Assembly: GCF_020852455.1 (NCBI RefSeq)
Contig: NZ_JADZAT010000032.1
Coordinates: forward strand, 1 to 64,000
Length of the DNA: 64,000 bases
Origin: Novosphingobium sp.
GTDB lineage: Bacteria; Pseudomonadota; Alphaproteobacteria; Sphingomonadales; Sphingomonadaceae
Direction: 5' to 3'
Shown: in pieces, positions 16,977 to 23,285 of the stretch
Layout: every line of letters starts with the position of its first letter
Numbering within the stretch: the first letter of the stretch is position 1
Notes under the pieces: model-generated
Told to the model about the DNA's origin: nothing
Database searches by the model: none
Seen by the model: only the letters and a program-made list of their open reading frames with translations
Position numbers and translations under genes: made by a program

Positions 16977-17015
16977 CCGCTCGGCTCCCTGCCGGTCCTT
17001 ACACAAGGAGCAACA

Positions 17016-17468
17016 ATGCGGCGCATCACCCTGGCCCTGCTGGCCAGCCTGACCCTGACCAGCGCCGCTGCGCATGCGCAGGATAGCGCCGCCGCTCCGG
17101 CCGGCGATGCGCTTGACCAGAAAGTTGCCGAGCGGCTGAAGCAGACCCGCGAGGTCTATGGCCCGACCGAGAAGAAGAAGACCTGCGCACCCTCCTCGGC
17201 TGGCGAGCTGGTGGTCTGCGCCGATCACGGCCGCGACCAGCGCATGCCGCCAACGTCGCAAACCGACCCCAATTCGCTGGCGGCGCGGCGCGCGCTCAAC
17301 AACGGCATCCCGCGCGCACCCCAGCTCGACAAGGGCTATTGCCCCAGCTGCCCGCATTTCGGCTGGGCGCCGCCGCCGGTCTATTATGTCGATGTCAGCG
17401 CGCTGCCGCAGGCGCCCGAAGGGTCGGACGCAGACAAGATCGCCAAAGGCGAAATGCCCGCGCCCTGA
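17016..17468 (+). CDS. Small secreted protein of unknown function
   Basis: This 150-aa protein begins with a clear signal peptide (MRRITLALLASLTLTSAAAHAQ, cut to 20 here as MRRITLALLASLTLTSAAAH). The mature part has two cysteine pairs. The first is in KTCAPSSAGELVVCADHG and the second is in GYCPSCPHFG. It also has a loop reading RMPPTSQTDPNSLAARRALN. Proteins with the ..GEIVVCA.. pattern are common exported proteins in sphingomonads, without a known role. ACAAGGAGCAAC provides the ribosome-binding site. It converges on hom with 3 bp between the stops. Confidence 0.75.
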   Translation: MRRITLALLASLTLTSAAAHAQDSAAAPAGDALDQKVAERLKQTREVYGPTEKKKTCAPSSAGELVVCADHGRDQRMPPTSQTDPNSLAARRALNNGIPRAPQLDKGYCPSCPHFGWAPPPVYYVDVSALPQAPEGSDADKIAKGEMPAP

Positions 17469-17471
17469 GGC

Positions 17472-18782
17472 TCACTCGCCCAGGATATGCAGCACCAGCG
17501 GCGGCTCGCTCAGGCTGGGCGAACCGTCAAGCAGGCGCAGCGCCTCGCTCACCGCGCTTTCGGGGCCTTCGTGGGTGACCATCGCCACCATCACCGCCCC
17601 GGCATCGCCCGCGCGGCCCTTCTGGATCAGGCTTTCGATCGAGACCCCGGCATCGCGCAGCGCGGCGGTAATCTCGGCCAGCACACCCGGACGGTCGGCA
17701 ACCATGAAGCGGATGTAGGCACGGCTCTGGCGGTGCCCGGTGGCCGCCGGGGCCAGCGCCTCAAGCTCGGCCACCGGCATCGAGAAAGCGGGGCCAAGTT
17801 CGCCCCCGCCCACTGTCGTGCGGGCAATGTCGATCAGGTCGGCCACCACTGCGCTGGCAGTGGGACCATCGCCCGCGCCCGCGCCCTGGAACAGCAGCCG
17901 GCCCGAGAAGTTGCCCTCGGCCACCACCGCATTGGTCGCGCCATCGACGTGGGCCAAGGGATGGTCGAACGGCACCAGGTGCGGCTGGACCCGCTGGAAC
18001 AGGCCATCCGCGCCGGCCTCGGCCATGCCGATCAGGCGGATCACATAGCCCAGCGAGTGTGCCTGGGCGATATCGGCAGCGCGCAGCCGGGTGATCCCCG
18101 AAGCAGCGACCGAGGCGAAATCGACCTTGGTGCCGAACGCGACCGCCGACAGGATCGACAGCTTGTGCGCGGCATCGATCCCTTCGACATCGAAAGTCGG
18201 ATCGGCCTCGGCATAGCCCAGCGCCTGGGCTTCGGCGAGCACGTCGGCAAAATCGCGGCCCGTGTCTTCCATGGTTGAGAGGATGTAGTTGCAGGTGCCG
18301 TTGAGAATTCCATAGACCCGCTCGATCGCATTGGCGGCGGCGCCTTCGCGCAGCGCCTTGATCACCGGAATCCCGCCCGCGACCGCAGCCTCGAATTTGA
18401 GAGCAACCCGTTTGGCTTCGGCCTTGCCGGCCAATTCCAGCCCGTGGTGCGCGATCATTGCCTTGTTGGCGGTAACCAGCGCCTTGCCGGCCTCGATCGT
18501 GGTGCGGGCCAGCGCCAGCGCCGGGCCATCGGAGCCACCGACCATTTCGACCACCACGTCAACATCGTCGCGTTCGCCAAGGATCACCATGTCGTCTTCC
18601 CAGGCATAGGGCGAAAGATCGACCCCGCGCGACTTGCTCCGATCGCGGGCCGATACCACCGTAATCTGGATTGGCCGCCCGGCGCGGCGCTCGATCAGCG
18701 CGCGGTTTGCTTCGACCAGGCGGATCACCCCGGCACCAACGGTGCCCAGGCCAGCCAGTGCAATCTTCAACGGTTCGGCCAT
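17472..18782 (-). CDS. hom: Homoserine dehydrogenase with ACT domain
   Basis: Hom reduces aspartate semialdehyde to homoserine, the branch point to threonine and methionine. The NAD(P) loop is GLGTVGAGVIRL near the N-terminus. The catalytic region holds GILNGTCNYIL and EADPTFDVEGIDAAHKL. The C-terminal ~80 residues form an ACT domain (YIRFMVADRPGVLAEITAAL), which confers threonine feedback control in relatives. The length is 436 aa. ATG at 18782 is chosen because GGGAG lies 5 nt upstream. Confidence 0.96.
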   Translation of the reverse strand: MAEPLKIALAGLGTVGAGVIRLVEANRALIERRAGRPIQITVVSARDRSKSRGVDLSPYAWEDDMVILGERDDVDVVVEMVGGSDGPALALARTTIEAGKALVTANKAMIAHHGLELAGKAEAKRVALKFEAAVAGGIPVIKALREGAAANAIERVYGILNGTCNYILSTMEDTGRDFADVLAEAQALGYAEADPTFDVEGIDAAHKLSILSAVAFGTKVDFASVAASGITRLRAADIAQAHSLGYVIRLIGMAEAGADGLFQRVQPHLVPFDHPLAHVDGATNAVVAEGNFSGRLLFQGAGAGDGPTASAVVADLIDIARTTVGGGELGPAFSMPVAELEALAPAATGHRQSRAYIRFMVADRPGVLAEITAALRDAGVSIESLIQKGRAGDAGAVMVAMVTHEGPESAVSEALRLLDGSPSLSEPPLVLHILGE

Positions 18783-18842
18783 CTTGCTCCCTTTCACCGC
18801 GCGGGCCTTAGGCACGGCGCAGCGGCGGAGCAAGGAAACTCG

Positions 18843-19685
18843 TTACTTGCGGGTGCGCGGGCAGGTTCCGAGCTGGCCGATCACGAAGGCATAGTCCTGC
18901 GCGGTCATTGCCCGGTCGCGTTGCCGCTCGGAAATGTTGGCGGCGGCGGGCAGCTGCGGCGGCAGGAAGCAGGCCAGGCGATACCAGCCCAGGGTCTCGC
19001 GGCGCGGGGCCAGATCACTGGCGACCAGTTCCGAGAACGACGCCCCCCAACGCGGTTCGCTACCCGGCTTGCGGGTGACTGTGATTGCGGCCGGTTCACC
19101 GTTGGCAGCCGTCAGGAAGATCTGCGTTTCACCCTCACCCGCCAGCTCGCCGCTGACGTGGATCGCCTCGCGCACGCCGGTAATCCGCTGCGGTGCACCC
19201 TGGGCATAGAGTTCGCCCAGCAAGGCCTTGGTCCTGCCTTCCAGCGCCGGATCCCACAACAGCTGCGCATCGGGAGCGACCAGTTGCAGCTCACCCGGGC
19301 GCGACGGGACCGGGCGGGCAAACAGGATCACACTCTTCTTCTTGAACGGTACCGGCTTGCCTTTGGCATCGAGTGGCAGGTCAACCAGATAGATCAGCGC
19401 GCCGCCCAGCGGGGCCGTGCCGGCGATCAGCGCCTCGGTTTTGGCCTCGACATAGAAGCGCCCCCAACCCGCGCGCAGACCGCGCGCGCGCTCAGGCTCG
19501 ACCTGGACGATCTTGCGCGGCTGGGCGCGAATCACCAGCGGCGCATGGTCGGCAAGATCGGCAAGATCGGCATAGGAAACCGGGATCGGGACCGGTTTGG
19601 GCTGCGAATCGGCCTTGGCCAGGCCTGCCGCAAGCAAGGCGAGCAGCGCCAGACATTGCCCTCCAGATCGAATCGTCAATCGCAT
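18843..19685 (-). CDS. Conserved secreted protein of unknown function
   Basis: This 280-aa protein has an N-terminal signal (MRLTIRSGGQCLALLALLAA) and no recognised catalytic motif. The body is mixed alpha/beta with APLVIRAQPRKIVQVEPE, KKKSVILFARPVPSRPG and a C-terminal segment ending QLGTCPRTRK. Cysteines are few (LACFLP, GTCP). Comparable proteins occur in sphingomonads as unnamed exported proteins. ATG at 19685 has GGAAG 7 nt upstream; an in-frame ATG at 19700 and GTG at 19712 are alternatives. It starts 61 bp upstream of hom and reads in the same direction, but the spacing does not prove an operon. Confidence 0.65.
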   Translation of the reverse strand: MRLTIRSGGQCLALLALLAAGLAKADSQPKPVPIPVSYADLADLADHAPLVIRAQPRKIVQVEPERARGLRAGWGRFYVEAKTEALIAGTAPLGGALIYLVDLPLDAKGKPVPFKKKSVILFARPVPSRPGELQLVAPDAQLLWDPALEGRTKALLGELYAQGAPQRITGVREAIHVSGELAGEGETQIFLTAANGEPAAITVTRKPGSEPRWGASFSELVASDLAPRRETLGWYRLACFLPPQLPAAANISERQRDRAMTAQDYAFVIGQLGTCPRTRK

Positions 19686-20026
19686 GACAGTGCTTCCCAT
19701 GTTCTGCGCCACTCCCGTCGATGCCTTGCTGAAGCGCAGGAATCAGCGCGATTTTCAAGGCTTTTGATCTTAACATAAGTGAATCGAGGGTTAACCGATA
19801 AAGCGTTGCGCACCGGGCTGCTCGGAGCTAAAGCTCGGGCAAAACCGGGCTAAACAAAAAGCAAAGCCCGCGATCTGGCCTTTGGGAGCGTCGGGCGTTC
19901 GCAAGGTTTTCCGGATTGACCCGCAGGGTGGAAATTAAGAATTTGGGCGTCCGGGTCTCTTTCGGGGATTCGGGCGTCGGGACCGGGTTTCGGCCCGGAG
20001 GGACTGTTATGGAGTGATGCGTCTGA
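19686..20026. other. Intergenic region between the 18843 gene and tonB
   Basis: This gap of 341 bp holds no gene I can support. It contains a plausible minus-strand promoter at 19767-19794, a direct repeat of ACCGGGCT (around 19812 and 19845), and a small hairpin CCGGG-TTTCGG-CCCGG at 19983-19998. Two very short upstream frames (ATG-GAG-TGA at 20009 and an 8-codon frame at 20017) lie just before tonB. No Fur-box-like AT palindrome was seen, although tonB genes are often iron-regulated. Confidence 0.6.
19767..19794 (-). promoter_or_regulatory. Possible sigma-70 promoter for the secreted protein gene
   Basis: On the minus strand TTAACC (19794-19789) and TAAGAT (19772-19767) are separated by 16 bp, about 80 bp upstream of the 19685 start. 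The match to -35/-10 consensus is moderate. Confidence 0.35.
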
Positions 20027-20686
20027 ATGGCCTACGCTGACCAAGAGATGAGTGGCAACCGGATTGCCGCCTTTGTCGTCGTCGCCCTTCTTCACCTCGC
20101 CCTTGGCTATGCGCTGGTTACCGGCCTGGCCTATGAAGGGTTCAAGCAGGTGATGAAGAAGGTGACCACCGTCGACATCAAGAAAGAGGAGAAGAAGGAG
20201 GAGAAGCCCCCGCCACCCAAGAAGGTTGCGGCTCCGCCTCCGATTGTGGCTCCTCCGCCGAAGATCAACGTGAGCACCGTCTCGCCGCCGATCCAGACGG
20301 TAACCACGCCGCCTCCGCCGGCGCCGATCGTTCCGGTCGCTGTGCCTGCGCCGCCGTCGGCTCCGCCGGCGCCGCCGCCAAAGGTCGCCACCAAGCCGCT
20401 GCAGCCCAAGGGCAACCCCGGCAACTGGGTGACCAACAACGACTATCCGACCCGCGCCCTGCGTGAAAATCGCAGCGGGACCACCGGCTTCCGGCTTACT
20501 GTCGGCACCGATGGCCGACCGACCGGGTGCGACATCACCAGCTCCAGCGGCAGCCCGGATCTCGATTCGACCGCCTGCTCGCTGCTGATGCGTCGCGCCA
20601 AGTTCCAGCCCGGTGTGGATAGCGACGGCAATCCCGTAGGCGGCAGCTGGAGCAGCCGTTTCCGCTGGGTTATCCCGGAAGAGTGA
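20027..20686 (+). CDS. tonB: TonB energy-transducing protein
   Basis: TonB carries energy from ExbB/ExbD across the periplasm to outer membrane receptors. The 219-aa protein has one N-terminal membrane segment (residues ~11-33) with a histidine inside it (ALLHLALGY), as in energy-coupling TonB segments. A long proline/lysine-rich spacer follows (residues ~50-125, PPPPKKVAAPPPIVAPPP). The C-terminal TonB domain is at ~130-219, starting NPGNWVTNNDYPTRALREN. A CDITSSSGSPDLDSTAC pair could form a disulfide. It heads the exbB-exbD-exbD cluster. An alternative ATG at 20048 would remove 7 residues. Confidence 0.9.
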   Translation: MAYADQEMSGNRIAAFVVVALLHLALGYALVTGLAYEGFKQVMKKVTTVDIKKEEKKEEKPPPPKKVAAPPPIVAPPPKINVSTVSPPIQTVTTPPPPAPIVPVAVPAPPSAPPAPPPKVATKPLQPKGNPGNWVTNNDYPTRALRENRSGTTGFRLTVGTDGRPTGCDITSSSGSPDLDSTACSLLMRRAKFQPGVDSDGNPVGGSWSSRFRWVIPEE

Positions 20687-20751
20687 CAGTTTCACGGGCA
20701 TCCGCCCAAAGATTTTTGGTTTCAAATTTTTCTTCTTGAGAGGACTATCGC

Positions 20752-21516
20752 ATGGTTTTTGAACTTCTCGCCGCTGCGACCAGCGCTGCACCGCAGAACA
20801 AGTTCGGTTTCGCCGAAGCGCTCGAGCAGGGCGGCTTCATCGCCTATGCCACGGTTATCATCCTGGGCATCATGTCGTTCGGTTCGTTTTTCATCCTGAT
20901 CACCAAGTGGATCGAGCAGAACAAGATCCTGCGCCAGTACAAGGAACTGCGCGCTTCGTTCTGGCGCGCTCCTTCGCTCAAGGAAGGCGCTGCCAAGCTC
21001 GAAAAGAACAGCGCATGGCGCCAGATCGTTGACGATGGCATGGCTGCTGAAGAACAGCACGGCAAGATGGTCAACGAAACCGACGCCCATGACTGGCTGC
21101 ACGGCTCGCTCGCCGCTTCGGTCAACTCGGTCAACTCGAAGCTGGCTGGCGGTCTTCCGTTCCTCGCCACCGTTGGCGCGACCTCGCCGTTCATCGGTCT
21201 GTTCGGGACCGTCGTCGGCATCTACCGCGCGCTGATCGCGATCGGCATTGCCGGTTCGGCCTCGATCGACAAGGTCGCGGGTCCGGTCGGTGAAGCTCTG
21301 ATCATGACCGCGCTCGGTCTGCTCGTCGCGGTTCCGGCCGTGCTTGCCTACAACTACCTGCAGGCTCGCAACAAGAGCATCGCCGAACTGCTGAACGGCT
21401 TCTCGTCGGCCGTTCTCGCGAACATCAACTCGAAGGGTGCCGTGAAGCCCGCCGTGGCTGCTGCCCCGGCTGCTGCTGCCAAGCCCGCTGCTGCTGCTCC
21501 GGCTGCCAAGCAGTAA
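20752..21516 (+). CDS. exbB: ExbB proton-channel subunit
   Basis: ExbB is a MotA/TolQ/ExbB-family inner-membrane subunit that forms the proton channel with ExbD. The 254-aa protein has a first membrane segment at ~24-45 (GFIAYATVIILGIMSFGSFF). The conserved pair of segments is at ~140-200, with the loop TVGATSPFIGLFGTVVGIYR, the family hallmark. The C-terminal ~25 residues are an alanine/proline/lysine-rich tail. AGAGGA precedes the start by about 7 nt. It lies 65 bp after tonB. Confidence 0.93.
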   Translation: MVFELLAAATSAAPQNKFGFAEALEQGGFIAYATVIILGIMSFGSFFILITKWIEQNKILRQYKELRASFWRAPSLKEGAAKLEKNSAWRQIVDDGMAAEEQHGKMVNETDAHDWLHGSLAASVNSVNSKLAGGLPFLATVGATSPFIGLFGTVVGIYRALIAIGIAGSASIDKVAGPVGEALIMTALGLLVAVPAVLAYNYLQARNKSIAELLNGFSSAVLANINSKGAVKPAVAAAPAAAAKPAAAAPAAKQ

Positions 21517-21530
21517 GCCTGTCCGATAGC

Positions 21531-21553
21531 GCCGGGCGACCTGGTCGCCCGGC
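21531..21553 (+). other. Strong intercistronic hairpin between exbB and exbD
   Basis: A perfect 10-bp stem (GCCGGGCGAC, 21531-21540, with 21544-21553) closes a 3-nt loop 14 bp after the exbB stop. No T run follows. It is well placed to protect the tonB-exbB transcript 3' end or to reduce readthrough, setting ExbB:ExbD ratios. Confidence 0.7.
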
Positions 21554-21629
21554 CTTCGGAACCAGCCGGATTGCGCGCCACAAGGCACCAAAGGCAATCC
21601 GGGGCAATGCATTAGGATAGGATGTAACC

Positions 21630-22163
21630 ATGGCGATATCGATGGGCGGCGGCGGCGAAGAGAAGCCGATGTCAGACATCAACACCACGCCCCTCGTGGA
21701 CGTGATGCTGGTGCTCCTGATCATCTTCCTCATCGCGGTTCCGGTCGCGATCCAGACCATCCAGAAGCTCAAGATCCCTGTGATGCCTTCGCAGGAATCC
21801 AAGGACAAGGTCGAGAACCTGCTGCTGACCGTCAGCACCACTGATGGTGCCGGCCGCAGCGCAGGCGATCCGGGCTTCGAGGGCGCACAACTGGGCGGCG
21901 AATGCCGGGTCTATTTTAACAACATCACTGCGGTCGATTCGAACGAGCTGCTCAAGCTCTCGTACGAACGTCTCGACAAGATCGTGAAGCGCGCAGGCGG
22001 TCCGGAAGCTCTCAAGAACAATCCGGAACTGGTCCCGCAGGTTCATATCCGCGGCGACATTGCGGCTCCGTGGCGCTGTGTTGCGGGTGCGATCTACAAT
22101 GTCCAGATGGCCGGCTATCCGACCGTCGGGTTCATTTCGACCCCGGTCGATCCCAACGGCTGA
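21630..22163 (+). CDS. exbD: ExbD/TolR family protein, first copy
   Basis: This 177-aa inner-membrane protein has the ExbD signature KPMSDINTTPLVDVMLVLLIIF at residues ~11-32, with the proton-carrying Asp in PLVDVML. The periplasmic domain is longer than in the next two copies. It carries two cysteines (GECRVYFNN and PWRCVAG) that could form a disulfide, and it lacks the usual short ExbD C-terminus. A duplicated but divergent ExbD is normal in sphingomonad and xanthomonad TonB clusters, where the second ExbD serves some receptors only. Confidence 0.9.
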   Translation: MAISMGGGGEEKPMSDINTTPLVDVMLVLLIIFLIAVPVAIQTIQKLKIPVMPSQESKDKVENLLLTVSTTDGAGRSAGDPGFEGAQLGGECRVYFNNITAVDSNELLKLSYERLDKIVKRAGGPEALKNNPELVPQVHIRGDIAAPWRCVAGAIYNVQMAGYPTVGFISTPVDPNG

Positions 22164-22214
22164 TCGGCCCAACGGCCAAACCAGCCCGGTCAACTTTTTC
22201 AGGAGTAACCCACC

Positions 22215-22670
22215 ATGGCAATGTCAGGCGGCAAGGACGATGGCGAGCCGATGATGGAAATGAACACGACGCCGTTGATCGACGTCATGCTCGTTCTCCT
22301 CATCATGTTCATCATCACCATCCCCGTGGCCACCCACGCCGTGAACATCGACCTTCCCAATCCGTCGGCTCCGCCGCCGGACACCGTGATCAAGCGGGAC
22401 AAGAACAAGGTCGTGGTCATGCCCAACAACGACATCCAGTGGAACGGAACGTCGGTGACCATCAGCCAGCTGCGCGGCGCTCTGAACGCCACGCTGGCAA
22501 TCAAGCCCGAGCCGGAACTGCAGTTCCAGCCCGATGGCCAGGCACCGTACGACACCACCATCCAGGTGTTGAACGTCATCAAGGTTTCGGGCGTCACCGC
22601 CTTCGGCTTTGTCGGCAACGAACAATATGGCGCCTTCGGCAAGGCAGCCAACGCTCCGCCGGCCAAGTAA
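22215..22670 (+). CDS. exbD: ExbD/TolR family protein, second copy
   Basis: This 151-aa protein has the membrane segment and Asp of the family (MNTTPLIDVMLVLLIMFIIT). A classical ExbD periplasmic domain follows (QFQPDGQAPYDTTIQVLNVI, then VTAFGFVGNEQYGAFGKA). It is preceded by AGGAG and followed at once by a strong terminator, making it the last gene of the tonB-exbB-exbD-exbD unit. It resembles the third copy at 22839 more than the first. Confidence 0.92.
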   Translation: MAMSGGKDDGEPMMEMNTTPLIDVMLVLLIMFIITIPVATHAVNIDLPNPSAPPPDTVIKRDKNKVVVMPNNDIQWNGTSVTISQLRGALNATLAIKPEPELQFQPDGQAPYDTTIQVLNVIKVSGVTAFGFVGNEQYGAFGKAANAPPAK

Positions 22671-22694
22671 GGCCAGCCACAGCAAACAGAACCA

Positions 22695-22721
22695 GGGGGC
22701 GGAGCAATCCGCCCCCTTTTT
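22695..22721 (+). terminator. Rho-independent terminator of the tonB-exbBD unit
   Basis: A perfect 9-bp stem (GGGGGCGGA, 22695-22703, with 22708-22716) closes a GCAA tetraloop and is followed by TTTTT. It separates the second and third exbD genes. Confidence 0.92.
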
Positions 22722-22785
22722 CTATGCCCGGCATCCACTGACACCCGGTCAAACGCCTATACACGAATCCCTCTTGCGAACTACA

Positions 22786-22794
22786 TGTTATACT
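22786..22794 (+). promoter_or_regulatory. Extended -10 promoter for the third exbD
   Basis: TGTTATACT combines a TG extension with a TATACT hexamer, in an AT-rich patch 45 bp upstream of the 22839 start and after the terminator. No -35 at proper distance is obvious, which is usual for extended -10 promoters. Confidence 0.45.
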
Positions 22795-22838
22795 ATACCC
22801 TGCATGAGGAACGTGACCCGCGTTGATGGAGGTATCCC

Positions 22839-23279
22839 ATGGCAGCCCTAATCCAATCACCCGCCAGCAACCCGATCGGCGAAATCAACACCACCCCGTT
22901 GATCGACGTGATGCTGGTCCTGCTGGTCATGTTCGTGCTGTCAGTCCCCGTGGCCAGCAATGTCACCGAATTCGACCTCCCGACCGATGGCGGCACCCCG
23001 CCCAGGCAGGTGCTCGAACGCAACCAGGTCACGATCGGTCCGGACGGCGCTGCCAGCTGGAACGGTCAGGCGCTCAGCGACGGCGAACTCGCCGCCACAC
23101 TCGCCGCAGCCGAGCGACGCGTCCCTGAACCATTGGTGCTGTTCGAACCCGATGGCCGCGCGCCCTATGGACGCTCGGCGCAAATTCTGCGGATCGTCAA
23201 GCAATCGGGGCTGTCGGCCTTTGCCTTCGTCGGCAACGAACGCTTTGGTGACTTCGGCAAGGCCTCGGCCCGGCACTGA
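22839..23279 (+). CDS. exbD: ExbD/TolR family protein, third copy
   Basis: This 146-aa ExbD homologue keeps the membrane motif with Asp (INTTPLIDVMLVLLVMFVLS). Its periplasmic domain parallels copy 2 (LFEPDGRAPYGRSAQILRIV, then LSAFAFVGNERFGDFGKA), so it probably arose by duplication of that gene. GGAGG lies 7 nt before ATG. A terminator and a separate promoter in front of it imply independent expression. It converges on the DEXH helicase gene with 6 bp between stops. Confidence 0.9.
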   Translation: MAALIQSPASNPIGEINTTPLIDVMLVLLVMFVLSVPVASNVTEFDLPTDGGTPPRQVLERNQVTIGPDGAASWNGQALSDGELAATLAAAERRVPEPLVLFEPDGRAPYGRSAQILRIVKQSGLSAFAFVGNERFGDFGKASARH

Positions 23280-23285
23280 AGCGCC

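Noticed and set aside
19686..20026. A Fur-regulated tonB promoter
   Set aside because: I looked for an AT-rich Fur-type palindrome and found none in the gap.
22774..22794. TTGCGA and TATACT as a classical promoter for the third exbD
   Set aside because: The spacing is only 9 bp, too short for sigma-70. The extended -10 reading is preferred.
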